The notes: generated by a model from the letters alone, not told the origin. Positions 45,613 to 56,805 are shown, counted from the first letter of the stretch. The stretch: DNA of 64,000 nt from Pachyseris speciosa (GCA_016490735.1 JAEMWC010000155.1:85001-149000); one strand, 5' to 3'. Translations and numbers: made by a program.

Positions 45613-47289
45613 ATAGAAAGATATATTTAAGCTGATCATAATAAACTGTTTCACGTTCTAATTTGTTTACCGTAGGTTGGCAAATAAAAGACGACCTGGA
45701 GATCATGATTTACAGAGTGCAGTTGGCACATTAGTTATTCAGCTCCGCTAGTTACTAGATGTGATGTACTAAAACAAGGTGCAATAAAGTAACATTATAA
45801 TTGTGATCAAATTTTCATTTTATCTTCTTTCTAAAGCCGTATATTCATGTTTATTATTCAACACATTGTGATAATGTCCAAATATGCTCATAGCGCGGTC
45901 AATAGTCGTCGTTCATACTCTTATCCTGTGATATACGCAATTTTGTGTGTCGCGGAGAAAAATGACAGCTTTTCCACCTTACTTTTTAGCAATAAACGCA
46001 GAAAATTGTACATTAACGTGTTGAATAATAAAACAATTATCCAGCTCAATCTTGCGGAATATCGCTTATTTTTATCCAATCGGCCTACAGCCTCGTCGGC
46101 TAAGTATCAGACGATAAAAAATATTAAATATGTCTGCACGCATGCATTCTCAAGATGTGTTCCAAAAGGGTGGAGAAACTAGCGAAACGTATCGGCCATA
46201 AAAATAGCCTGGCCGATGCGTGAGCTTAGAAGAGAGATAGAAAAAGAAAAGGTGCAGGAAAGGTGAATCTTAGGCTATGTTCTTTGTTAGGCAGCCTGCT
46301 CAGAGCTGAAACAACGCCTCCTTCTGCCACTGTCGTCCTTTAATGTAGACCTCGATAGCGGTAATTTTAGGTTTGACATCGGTCAGATAACACTAATTTG
46401 TTGGTACTGCTTGAAAGAAATGAATAAACTTATGGCCAAGTTCAGTGAGATGCATATTGTTTGATATAGCAGATGCACAACTTCCCTTAAGGAGTGGCCG
46501 GGAGGAGCGGAGGGGAGGGGGGGGGGGAAATTGGATTGAAATTTTAAGAAGGTTAAAGAAGGGATTAAAATGGGGGAAAATGTTTTGAAACACCACAAGA
46601 CAGTTGACACCCCACAAGGGTACTGCAGCGTGCTAGGGGAACTATTTGGTGTCCGTCTACAAATTTCTAACATCAAATTCCAATTTTAAACCACAATTAA
46701 ATCTTCAATATTTCCTATTTCCATCATTTTAACTAATCCTTTGAGAAAAATATACCCAAAACATCACCCCCCAAAATCAAAAAATATCCCACAACATAGC
46801 TTTGTGAGAAGAGCATAGGGACATTTAATTGCTTGAAACGCGAAACGAGATATTAATGTTAAATCCATGTTAAGTCCCGCCTTAAGCCAACATGATCTAA
46901 GAGAGACCATCATGAGGTTTTTCCATTAATTTTTTCGAATTTCACGGTAATCCACATTAAAGCGCGCGAATGAGTTACACATTCTTATCACTTTTACTTT
47001 AATTTTGTTTCAGGGTGGTCTTTAACATATGACTTTTACAGTACATCTACAAAAAAATACGAAAAACATACGCACAAAAGAGAGAACAGATGGGAAAAAA
47101 AGTGGACAGCATAATTAAGTACATGCTTACACATCTGATTAATTACTGATTACACATACATAGATAAGAAATTGTCCAAGCTAGAGATAACTATGGTTTA
47201 CTATGTCAGTTCAAATACATTATAAAAAGATAGAGGGGATATGTACAAATAGTATAACAAGCAGAAGAGTGAAGCATTGTTCTCTTTCT
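45613..47289. other. No gene recognised; G-rich tract
   Basis: A G/A-rich tract at 46504-46528. A plus frame at 45847-46182 is AT-rich and motif-free. The region from about 47040 upward is probably the 3' UTR of the minus-strand LINE that follows. Confidence 0.4.
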
Positions 47290-47515
47290 AAATTGTTATT
47301 AAAATCTCGATCCGAAGTTTTTGTTCAATTTTCGGATAAATTCCTGCAGGTTACACGTTTTTGAGTGCAGTTTTTGACAGTTGATATAGTATTTTTCAAA
47401 CAATAGACAGTAGTTGAGTTTTAAGAGTTTTCGGCCATTACTGTCACAATGATCAATTCCGAAAAGATTTTCAATCACAGATGTAGAGTAATTAGAATCA
47501 TTTGATCTGTTAAAC

Positions 47516-47530
47516 CAAGTTACTACATTG
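47516..47530. repeat. Left TSD of the retrozyme
   Basis: CAAGTTACTACATTG, identical to 48132-48146. The LINE frame needs only one copy. Confidence 0.9.
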
Positions 47531-47644
47531 GATACTTCACAATTTAATCTGATCAAGTAAGCTGAAGCCACTCTAAAGGGCAAAAAGGCCACAAGGTAGC
47601 GGGATTTACGTTTTCATTGCTTGTTTTTTTGATATGTGGGTACT

Positions 47645-47727
47645 TGAGCCTGAGCAGAAGCTATGCCATGCTGATGAGGCCTAACAAGGCCGAAACAGCT
47701 GTCCATGGCTGCTAATGCTTGGGCTCA
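47645..47727 (+). ncRNA. Type I hammerhead ribozyme, copy 1
   Basis: Core CTGATGA (47671-47677), stem II GGCCT/AGGCC with loop AACA, GAAAC (47692-47696), tiny stem III, and cleavage triplet GTC (47701-47703). Stem I: CCATG pairs with CATGG, and outer GC(AGA)AGC with GCTAATGC, with two mismatches here. TGAGCC pairs GGCTCA further out. Predicted cut after C47703. Confidence 0.85.
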
Positions 47728-47900
47728 ATCTTTGCTTTGGTAGATTTAAGGGGTACTGCCCTGCTACCTTGTGGCCTTAGTGCCCTTTTGAGTGGCTTCA
47801 GCTTACTTGATCACATTAATTTGTGAAGTATCCTTGTCACTCCAGCCACATCCCACAAGCTTTAGGTTTTCATTGCTTGCTTTATTGATATGTGGGTACT

Positions 47901-47983
47901 TGAGCCTAAGCATTAGCTATGCCATGCTGATGAGGCCTAACAAGGCTGAAACAGCTGTCCATGGCTGCTAATGCTTGGGCTCA
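47901..47983 (+). ncRNA. Type I hammerhead ribozyme, copy 2
   Basis: Core CTGATGA and GAAAC intact, stem II GGCCT/AGGCT (a G-U closing pair), loop AACA, cleavage triplet GTC at 47957-47959. Stem I: GCATTAGC pairs perfectly with GCTAATGC and CCATG with CATGG, separated by an internal loop (TATG opposite CT) where loop I-loop II contacts would be expected. Predicted monomer between cuts: 256 nt. Confidence 0.85.
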
Positions 47984-48131
47984 ATCTTTGCTTTGGTAGA
48001 TTTAAGGGGTAATGCCCTGCTACCTTGTGGCCTTAGTGCCCTTTAGAGTGGCTTCAGCTTACTTGATCACATTAATTTGTGAAGTATCCTTGTCACTCCA
48101 GCCACATCCCACAAGCTTTACGTTTTCATTT

Positions 48132-48146
48132 CAAGTTACTACATTG
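48132..48146. repeat. Right TSD of the retrozyme
   Basis: Second copy of CAAGTTACTACATTG, directly after the last TTTTCATT of the element. Confidence 0.9.
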
Positions 48147-48780
48147 TCGAGAAAGGCCTGAGAAGTTTGACATTCGACGTAAGAATGCAAAATAGAGTCA
48201 GCCTCGCCACAGTATAAGCATTTATCGTCTGACTCAATACTATCGGTGTTTAGTTCTTTCTTGGTGACAATTATACGATGTAAAAATTTATAATTAAACT
48301 CTCTTAGCATGCTTTCTTTGCAGATTTTGCTTATCCGAGTAAAGGCCAATTTCCAATTATATTCCTCCAGATTGAGATCTTTTTGCCATTTTTTTAGTCC
48401 GGAAGGCACAGTTTTGGACGAGTTAACGAACAGCCAATAATAGTCTTTGCATTTCATTTTGGCAAAATCGATACCAACGGAGAGAGTGAGTTGATAGGTG
48501 GTACTATCCAGGAAAGCTCTTTTGTTAATGGGTGGATAAGTTCTAGCCTTCTCGAGAACGTATTTGGGGATTGCAGAAAGTACTTGTAGATAATTCAAAA
48601 AGTTGCATTTGACGTTGTATTTCTTGTAAAGTACATTCCAGGTTAAAAATTTCCCCCTATGATCCAGAATATCCCGCATTGAAAACATACCTTTCTCGAA
48701 CCAATTTGCATAAAAAAAACGGTCTTCCGTCTATTAAGACGTCCTTGTTGTTGAACAGGAGCAATTCCGATCCATTACTA

Positions 48781-49744
48781 CATTTGTATAATAACTTCAA
48801 CTCCAGGAAGTTCACCAAGATTTGTTTGTAGAAGGGTGGTCTTATACAATAGAAAATGTATGGAAATCATAAGTTTCTTGCTAAAAGTGAGGTGGAGGGC
48901 TATTAAAACTCTTATATCTTCAAAGATTTTGATCGGGGACTGGGTATTGTTATGCATGTATCTTATCACATGGCAGCTGGTCACCGGTAGCTATACTCGA
49001 CTCGTTTGAATTCTCTCTGGTCGGCCGATTTACATTGGAATGTGTCAAAATTGCCCTAAATTGCTGCATTTTATTTGGGTCATTTGCTGGTGCCGGAGCT
49101 CATCAACAAGGGCTAAGAAGGCTTAAACCTTTCCAATTCCAACGAAACGCTTATTGGCACCGCGAATGCAACAAGCTTTGTTGAGTCTACTGACAGTTTG
49201 TTGTTCGTGGACAAGGGGCCTCAAAGCAAATGAGCCTTGTCTCACCAGGCTCCAATCTTCGCTGGCGGAAGTTGCATTGGATGCTGAAGGCGCCCGAACA
49301 ACTTTTGGCGCAGGATTGAAGCCTGGTTGGAGACTTAGAAGAAAAATAGTAAATTGTTTGGAGGACGGCTTTCCTGCTCAAAGATATGTGGAATTTCCCA
49401 GGATGCAGCGGGGTCAGATTCTTGCTGTTTGGCTGCTTGATTGAGGTTGTTGATAAAAATTGAACAGGTCGAGCACTTGTTTGCTTTTTTTTCCAAACTT
49501 TCTCTTTGATTTGGAAGAGTTGCTCTATAATGTTTACTCTCTGAATAAAGGATTCAATTGAAAAGAGATTTATCCAGACTGCTCGTTTGCGAGGTAAAAT
49601 TTTTATTTCATTCACTTGCACTACTTTGGAGCTGATATTTTGTTTTTATTCCATTTCTTTGCTATTACTTTGTTGGATTAATGTATTTTCATGCCTGGTT
49701 TATTTGTTTCCCTTTTCTTTATGTGTAACAAACATTTTTGAACC
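48781..49744. other. No gene firmly recognised
   Basis: A 144-codon minus frame at 49187-49621 and an overlapping plus frame at 49154-49444 are open but show no motif I know. The plus sequence near 49150-49440 is less AT-rich than its surroundings. Confidence 0.3.
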
Positions 49745-49752
49745 AGTATTGC

Positions 49753-50833
49753 TGTAGCCTCCCACGCAGTCGTTTTTAGGGGACTCGTATTTTACCTCCT
49801 CCCCACTAACGCCTGCTTACCCGAAGCCAACATTCCTTTCCCATTGTTTGACTCGCGGACATCCTAGCCAATCACGATCGAGCAACTGACAGCGATGACA
49901 AGTAAAATTAATTATTATGCGTGCTTCTTTCTCTCGCGAATTTGTAAATGTATCAAAGCGCTGGAGCCGATTTGTTTTTTAGTAATGCGATGTGTTACAA
50001 GAGACTACAGCAGATAAGAATTTAGACGCGACCAAGTTAGAAATCTGAAGCATTTATCAGTCGATCAAACATGAGTAAACCGACGTGAAATTATCACACA
50101 TGGTACTACAACAAAGCTCGATCTCTCATGGTCTTGCATTAAATCAGATGAAATTCGCCCACGTAGCGATCCCAACACGTCCTGGGGAAGCGTTCAGAAG
50201 TTATCAAACAGCGATGGCATAGACTGCGCCAACTAGTAGTTTTTTCTTCAGTTCACGAGATGCGGACGGCAAAATATGCAGCTTAACCTAGCAGCTTGCT
50301 TGATCCACTGCGCGCTATGGTCTACCGATGGCAAAGTTTCCTTCCTCCAAATCACTCAGACTAACCCGAAGATACGCCAATACTCCCGTCTTAAATAACT
50401 GACTTGGCCCTTCATTAAATTCACGAGAAGGGACACTACAGCTACAACATGACCAGCGGCGAGGAAATCGAAGATTGAAGGCGAAGCTTGCATGACACTG
50501 AAATAAGCGTCTTTCCGTAACTAGTCGGCATATTGACGGAAATATTATCGCTTTTTCCTCTCACAAATTCTTGAATTGAATTCAGTTTGTATGCATTTAA
50601 ATAGGAAATTTTAAACGTGGAGCACACGGTGATCAAAGCTTGCTCAAGCTCTGTCTCCGCTATGTTGAACTATCCTGCGAAAAGCGTCTTGAGGTCAAGG
50701 TCAACCTTCCAGAATTTAGTGGGTAAAATGTGATTGGCTAAGCGGCGGGAAAGGAATGTTGGTTTCGGGTAAGCAGGCGTTAGTGGGGAGGAGGTGAAAT
50801 ACGAGTCCCCTTAAGACGACTGCGTGGGAGACT
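49753..50833. mobile_element. 1.1-kb TIR element with 8-bp TSD
   Basis: CTCCCACGCAGTCG...GGGGACTCGTATTT and CCTCCCCACTAACGCCTGCT at the left are mirrored by AGCAGGCGTTAGTGGGGAGG and CGACTGCGTGGGAG at the right (arms about 85 bp). AGTATTGC flanks both sides (49745-49752 and 50834-50841). An 8-bp duplication fits hAT-like transposition. No transposase; non-autonomous. Confidence 0.8.
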
Positions 50834-50841
50834 AGTATTGC

Positions 50842-51414
50842 AGGAAAAGATGGCAAAACCTGACCCCAGCAATTTGATATTGACATCTAATTTGTAAATT
50901 GCAAAGACTATTCTCTTTCCATGCTTTTACTTTTACCAGCTTTTCAGGGCTCAAATTTGAGGTAGACAAACCCTCTTGACAATGAACCAAAATAAAGCCA
51001 ATCTGTTAAATTCTTCTTGCATTACAAGCAAAAGATCGATGGTAGGTATAGGCCAAAAACACCCTTTTTGGCAAAATGAAACTTTGAAGATTTTACTCAC
51101 TGCAAATAAGCAGAGTCAGTCTACAAGTTTAGGTTCACAACCGAGATCAATACTCGCATAACCTGTAAAAAATTGTTTCTTGCCTCACTGAGTGTTTTTG
51201 CTCAGTTATGTTTTAAAAAAGAAGTACTTTTAAAGAGATCTTACAAAAGCGTGTTCTGTTGCCGTGGCAACCAGGGACTCAAACACCATTGTGGTTGTCA
51301 TCATTCATGGCAACGAGTTGCATGCTCGTGATTTCTTCTGAATGAGTTTGAATTTGGAGAAAAAGTGGTGTTTGGGTATAAGACCCCTTAAGCGACTAAA
51401 AAACGATGTTTAGG
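50842..51414. other. No gene recognised
   Basis: Short frames only; GCCGTGGCAACCAGGGA and ATGGCAACGAG are repeat-like strings. Confidence 0.4.
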
Positions 51415-51418
51415 TTAA

Positions 51419-51731
51419 ATCCCACCTTTCCCTGCTAGCAGAGGCCTCTTTTCCTTGTATTCAGCGTGCTGGAAAAAAGAAACCTCTGCCATGGGTCGAA
51501 ACGGTCTTTGATTAAGCCGCCGTCCGAGTTCGTGGACGGAGGTTTTAAAACGCATTCTCCATGTGTTGTTTGTCATTTAATCACGTGCTAAAAACATCAC
51601 GTGATGGTTCGGTCGCTAAGAAATCGCGACGCATGCTTAACACAGACCGTTTCGACCCATGGCAGAGGTTTCGTTTCTCCAGCACGCTGGATACAAAGAA
51701 AAGAGGCCTCTGCTATCAGGGAAATCCCGCC
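51419..51731. mobile_element. TIR element at possible TTAA target
   Basis: TTTCCCTGCTAGCAGAGGCC and CCTCTGCCATGGGTCGAAAC at the left are mirrored by GTTTCGACCCATGGCAGAGG and GGCCTCTGCTATCAGGGAAA at the right, arms about 90 bp. TTAA lies at 51415-51418 and 51732-51735, though the outermost 7-8 bp of the arms do not match, so the TSD is tentative. Confidence 0.7.
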
Positions 51732-51848
51732 TTAAGTAGCATTTACTAGCATCTTAAGTAGCATCTGCATAATAAACGCCTGCAAAATTCTCATATTCAG
51801 ACATGTATTTAGAAGCTATTTCAACCACGCCAATGTATTTTGTTATAC

Positions 51849-51980
51849 CTGGAGCCCGGGAGCCCTAAAGTTTTTGACGTGGAGCCCGGAGCCCCATCAC
51901 TTCGTTGCTTGGAGCCCTAATATTATTTTACTATAGAGCCTGGAGCCCTCAAAACGTTTTCTGCGGATCCCGGAGCCCAA
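51849..51980. repeat. Degenerate GGAGCCC minisatellite
   Basis: GGAGCCC or GAGCC(T/C) recurs about nine times, in pairs (GGAGCCCGGGAGCCCTAA) spaced by 30-40 bp of AT-rich sequence. Confidence 0.75.
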
Positions 51981-52469
51981 ATACTAAACTTCGGACATTC
52001 TTGCACACAGATAGCGTCATAAACGTGCTTTGTTTGTTGTTTGCTGGGAATCGGAACGAAGATAGTGAAAACCAGTAAACTAGACTGATGCTAATTAACA
52101 TTCATTCTTTTCACTGCAATGATGCTATTCCGTTTGTGTCCTGGGCGCGCACTGCAATCCAGACTTAGTACTTAACTGTATCATTTATAAAGGCTTAAGC
52201 TCTAAATTACTGAGATATATACTGCTTGATTCAGGTTTTTAAACTTTTGTACTACCTAGACATTGGAAAAATCCACATAATACCCTCGACCGTAGACAGT
52301 GTCTCATGTGTCAGATATTTTTTGCATCAACAAACTGGTTCTCATTGTAGTTTTCGTCAAATGTTCTCTGCACATGTCTGGCCAGGAGATATATGTGTGA
52401 GCCAGGAATACAAAATCAATAAATGCAAATAAAAAAGTTACTGTCTTGGACACGTTTCCTGGCTCTTCT

Positions 52470-52990
52470 TGATCTTCTCGTTGAAACTTACTCCTGTTCA
52501 GACTCTCCTTCATCTCCTTCTTCTGTCATTAATTTTCTTTTTGTGGGCCTCGTTGTATCTTCCTCGTCTAATACCAAGAACATTGTCCTTACCACTCTTC
52601 ATGAACTCCTACGGAACCCCTCTTCAACTTCAACATAGGCAATGCCATACTCAGTGTCCTCAATACTAGAATCTGTGAACTGATAAAAGGCTAGAAGATT
52701 CTCTGAAAACCAGAGGCATTTGTATCTTTTAACCGGGTGACTAGCTACAACATGCTTTTCGAAACTTACGTACGGACAGGATAGTGAGGCCAGTCCTTTT
52801 GGTGCGTGGCCATGTGCTACAGACACAAGCTGATCACCCTCTTTGCAACAGCGGAAGTGGTTCCCTGTTCACGATTTTCACCAGTACTTGTCTCTTCGTC
52901 TCTTCGTGTAGTGAAGATGGCAGGGTCTTACATGATCGGCTTAGATTTGAGAAAATTTGAAGATTTCTATAGACCCAGTCTCGTCTTCAA
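52470..52990 (-). pseudogene. Unrecognised, decayed coding remnant
   Basis: On minus, a 75-codon frame (52826-52599: SCPYVSFEKHVVASHPVKRY, TEYGIAYVEVEEGF) is followed after one TGA by an acidic tail in the same frame (FLVLDEEDTTRPTKRKLMTE, EGDEGESEQE). Upstream, RRDEETSTGENREQGTTSAV lies in another frame, suggesting a frameshift near 52845. Composition looks coding rather than random, but I know no matching family. Confidence 0.35.
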
Positions 52991-53035
52991 ACGCGTGGCA
53001 CAGATAGTTTATCTCGTACCACTGAAGCCACTCCA

Positions 53036-53580
53036 GCCAGCTGTCCATGGCTGCTAATGCTTGGGCTCAATCTTTGCTTTGGTAGATTTAAGGGGTAATG
53101 CCCGCTACCTTATGGCCTTAGTGCCTTTTGAGTGGCTTCAGCTTACTTGATCACATTAATTTGTGAAGTATCCTTGTAGCTATAGTGAGGCCCGTATACT
53201 GGGCCTGACTCTTACTGAGCATGCTCCAAATCCGAACTTTACCAGATCTTTAATCAGATCTCCCTTTCACTTTCATGTGGGTACTTGAGCCTGAGCATTA
53301 GCTATGCCATGCTGATGAGGCCTAACAAGGCCGAAACAGCTGTCCATGGCTGCAAATGCTTAGGCTTAATCTTTGCTTTGGTAGATTTAAGGGGTAATGC
53401 CGGCTACCTTATGGCCTTAGTGCCTTTTGAGTGGCTTCAGCTTACTTGATCATATTAATTAGTGAAGTATCCTTGTAGCTATAGTGAGGCACGTATACTG
53501 GGCCTGACTTTTACTGAGCATGCTCCAAATCCGAACTTTACCAGATCTTTAATCAGATCTCCCTTTCACTTGGCCGTGGG
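53036..53580 (+). mobile_element. Second retrozyme-like array, 299-nt period
   Basis: It starts inside a hammerhead (CAGCTGTCCATGGCTGCTAA at 53038), then GTAGATTTAAGGGGTAATGC, TGGCTTCAGCTTACTTGATC and GTGAAGTATCCTTGTAGC shared with the 47.5-kb element, then a lineage-specific segment GAGGC(C/A)CGTATACTGGGCCT, CCAGATCTTTAATCAGATCT and CTCCCTTTCACTT. A complete hammerhead at 53286-53367 follows, and a second partial unit ending near 53573. GTC cleavage triplets at 53043-53045 and 53342-53344 give a 299-nt monomer. A TSD is not clear; GTCTCGTC and GACGAGAC outside suggest insertion into another repeat. Confidence 0.75.
53286..53367 (+). ncRNA. Type I hammerhead ribozyme, copy 3
   Basis: Fully conserved core: CTGATGA, stem II GGCCT/AGGCC, loop AACA, GAAAC and GTC (53342-53344). 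Stem I: CCATG/CATGG intact, GCATTAGC opposite GCAAATGC (one mismatch), and outer GAGCC opposite GGCTT. Predicted cut after C53344. Confidence 0.85.
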
Positions 53581-55344
53581 GAGATCTGGGGACGAGACAA
53601 ATAGTGTACCTTAATAGTGTATCTGGCCGATATTTTGTGCTCATGTTTCGAACGTACACTTTGTTGACGAACGATCATAAACTTAGTGGTTACTTCTTCA
53701 ATAGCAGATGAGCCTTTAATCAGTCTTTTTTCGTTCTGTCGACATGGTTAACGATAACTTTTTCTTAAGAAAATTTTGATTCTTAGAAAAAAAGGTATGT
53801 GTCGGCTAAAACAAATTGGAACGACTTTCTCACTTTTGCTTTTTTTAAAGTATTTTTTTGCAGGAAGGTCCATGGAGCTGTAATATGAAGTAAAGTCTAG
53901 TGCAGGAGTGGCTCGATCAAATTCTTCTGACAAAAGAAAAATTGGCAGTCGTCGTCAAATTGCATCTAGCGTTGTGGTTTATGTTAACGTTAGGTTTGAC
54001 GAACGTTCTTTGTTCGTGAACCTTGCTCCAGGGTTATATTTTCAGCTGCTTGCGCTGATTATCACGCATAGCTAATATTGGAATAGCGGCATATTCTTTA
54101 CATAGCAGAAGAACAAGATTCATCATTGAAAATGCGTTGTCACGTTAGTATGAAATTATCTGACAAAACGCGCCGCCAATTTTTAATTTTTGTTCTGTGC
54201 TAAATACGATTTGCTAAACAAATTATTTTAGCGTGAGAAGAGACAAATCAAAGAGCAAGTGATGGAAGCAAATAAAAATGAGTTGTTTGGTATAATTTGG
54301 TTGACGAAAATTAAACCGCCGGTTCCTGTTGAGAACCTTGCTGGAGCATTCCTCTGACAGATGAAAATGTCATAAATTGTCCTTTGTTAAGTCAGACCTG
54401 CCCAGACACCCTCTTTTTCGAACGATGCGTTCAAAGCCTAGTGATTCATATTACAATGCCGCAGCGGCTATTTTTTTGACAACAACAAAAGAAGCTAATT
54501 AGACACCTTTGTTGTAGGTACACCAACATGGCGGCGATGACGTCACGTGTATACTATCCATAATATAAACCAAGCTGTGTAACTAGTGAAAATTACCCTA
54601 CTAAAAGCCTTTTTCGATTCTTAATTGAAAATGTTGAGGTTATTCAGCTGTGATAATAAGGTGATAATCATGTGGAGTTAAACTAACAGTTAATTTTCCA
54701 AGTGAACGCACTGAACATAGCAGAGCAAGCAATATAATTATGTTTTGAAGTAATAAAATTGTATGTTCTCTCGTAGTTTCTTACACGTTTCGCAATTATC
54801 GCTATGTGATTGAAACCGAAACTAATTGTCCCGGAATAATTAGTCTTTTTCTAAGTTTATTTTACTAGTCAGTATATGTACATAATTTTCAAAAGATTTG
54901 CGTAAGAATATTATTAAGAACTATGATATATCAATTCATGCGTTTCTGAGTACTTGATGATTAACTGTGTTGTCTTGATTCAGGTTAGCATTCTAGAACA
55001 TGTTAAGTCTGCTGGGTTTTATAATCTATTCCCAAAAGAACTCTAATGGCAAGAGTTCAAATGTTTAGGCTGACCACATAATTCTCACATCAAACCTTAA
55101 ATATATTTTTGGTTGCTAATGAACTAAAGCATTATTTGGTTTGTTATCAGCTTACTGCTCCCATCGTTTTGTTTACACAAAATCATGATCACGTTCATAT
55201 TTTATTGTTCCAGCCAGGCAAATTGTAACTCATCTCATCACCGCATATAGAAAGCTAAGTTTCACCATTTGGATCGATTGATGTGTTACGCTGTAAATTG
55301 GTCTGGTGAAAAGAAGACTTCGCGGTGTTGGAAAGTGGTACGAA
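53581..55344. other. No gene recognised
   Basis: AT-rich sequence; ACATGGCGGCGATGACGTCA near 54528 is a repeat-like string. No exon or RNA gene supported. Confidence 0.4.
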
Positions 55345-55456
55345 ATGATGCTTTTAGCTAAAGTGACGTACAGCGTGAGATATACCATTCTGTTGTCCAT
55401 TTTGGCAACTGTCTGCCACAGTTGTTCCAAAGGCTATTATGGGTCTCCCTGTGCAA
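55345..55456 (+). CDS. Probable signal-peptide exon of a second CCP-type gene (copy B, exon 1)
   Basis: ATG at 55345 (a second at 55348) opens 37 codons plus one base. A hydrophobic segment TILLSILATVC is followed by HSCSKGYYGSPCA, a short Cys-rich start of a mature protein, and then the donor GTAAGT at 55457. The phase is 1, the same as copy A exon 1 and compatible with the CCP exon at 58995. The peptide is not clearly similar to copy A exon 1, so these may be unrelated first exons captured by the same domain. Confidence 0.5.
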
Positions 55457-56186
55457 GTAAGTTTTGAAACTCGCACATAGTTCGAATCGTCATCCCTTTG
55501 ATTTTTAAGTGGATCGCCGTTGGATAAAGTTTATATATAATTATAAATGAAAAAGACGTTATATAAGATGTTTAAGGTTTACAGGGTCAGAAATAACGGC
55601 AGTTATTTACTCCATATACCATTATCTCCACAGACCTCTGGTGTAACTCTTGCCCACGGCTATCGGTACATTGTTGACACCATAGCATTATTCCCACGAT
55701 TTTCTCGTGGCTTTAGCCACTGCTCAAACCGCTCAAGGGCGTCTTATAAAATTGATGCACCCGCCTGAAGGTCAAGTGTTTTTCACAGGGTTGGTTATAA
55801 GTCGTGCAAATTTCTATGTTAGCCTTTACTAGGCCTTCTCGCAAAAGGCAATTAGAAATTGCAATTTGCTACTTCACTGATTCACCTGCACGGTTGTAAT
55901 ATCATGACAAAGTTAGAATAACAAGATCTGAATTCCTTTCCATATTTTATTTTCACTATTGCATCATGTTCATCATGGGCAGATAGTCAGAGATAGTAGT
56001 ACTGCCTTCTCTAATACAACGCATTCTTCAAGTACAGTCAACACTGCTTGTGTTATGGATGTCTAGAAAACGATGACCCAAAACACGATAGAAAACCGAC
56101 TAAGTAGAAAACGATGACCCATAAAAACAATGAATGATTAGTGGCTTTTGTCTGCTTTTGATCTCAGGAGTTTGTTTCCTCATATA

Positions 56187-56300
56187 GGTCCGCTAGCTTG
56201 CACTAAAGACCATTACAGAACGCAGGATCTTTTGGCATAAACGTTACTGGAATCTCGGTGAAATGCGAGGAGAAAAAATATTCAGCAGGGTGAAACTGTT
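56187..56300 (+). pseudogene. Possible decayed exon between copy B exons
   Basis: After a CATATAG acceptor-like string the sequence reads PLACTKDHYRTQDLL, then a stop; in another frame INVTGISVKCEEKKYSAG follows. Two Cys and a VKC segment recall a CCP or related extracellular module with a frameshift. Speculative. Confidence 0.25.
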
Positions 56301-56805
56301 TGCTGAAATACATCACTTGAAACAGAGACATGGCTAAAGAGAGTAAGGTTTCTGCCAGTTCTATAGCCAGTTCTATAGTTGAATTTCACGTCACGCAATT
56401 TATCATTGAAAAATAATGTCAAGAAATTGAGATATTGTACAAAAATAGTAAATAAACTACCTGTAAAAGTCTCAGGAGTTTGTTATTTTCCGTACTTGAG
56501 TTATTCAGCAAAACGTATCCCCCAAAATTACATCGGTTTAGTATGCAGAAGCCACGGGCACGATGTTCAGTTTGGCTATGTTAAAACCTTTCGTCTCGCT
56601 GTTGAACTTGCAAAAAATCCTATTGACACTTCTGTCTACATATTAGTTGTTCACACAAGTTGTAAACACCTGGTGAATCGTCATTTTAGCGTTCGTGATG
56701 TTAATGTGCTGTAACATGGCGGCCTTCGGCGGCCTTGTTTAATGCAACCTCGTCCCTAGGGCCTTCCGAAAGGTACTGCTAAATTTAGCTTGCGCTTGCG
56801 CAGAA

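Larger units (their letters stand above)
47531..48131 (+). mobile_element. Dimeric hammerhead retrozyme with inverted 5' end
   Basis: Three parts. 47531-47602 is an inverted piece: GATACTTCACAATTTAATCT and AAGCTGAAGCCACTCTAAAG are complements of the forward sequence near 48040-48090. From about 47605 to 48130 are two forward units with an exact 256-nt period, each delimited by TTTA(C/G)GTTTTCATT (ending 47618, 47874 and 48130). Each unit has one type I hammerhead. There is no ORF and no poly-A. A 15-bp TSD flanks the insertion. Tandem hammerhead monomers with TSDs define retrozymes, which are non-autonomous, probably move through circular RNA, and rely on another element's RT. The inverted 5' end resembles twin priming by L1-type machinery. 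Confidence 0.85.
47290..48780 (-). pseudogene. L1-like LINE ORF2 C-terminal part, split by a retrozyme
   Basis: On minus, the codons before 48688 read LLFNNKDVLIDGRPFFYANW, then GMFSMRDILDHRGKFLTW, FNYKFLHRIIVTKKELNTDS and KCLYCGEADSILHSYVEC (zinc-finger-like CxxC...H...C). The frame stops at 48131. It resumes at 47530 with TWFNRSNDSNYSTSVIENLF and YCLLFEKYYINCQKLHSKT. Removing 47531-48131 and one TSD copy joins FLDNVVT to WFNRSND in frame. The upstream part is truncated beyond about 48780. Confidence 0.8.

Noticed and set aside
45847..46182. 111-codon plus frame
   Set aside because: AT-rich, no motif, no splice or start context; likely chance.
46383..46676. Proline-rich minus frame
   Set aside because: Produced by a G/A-rich tract at 46504-46528.
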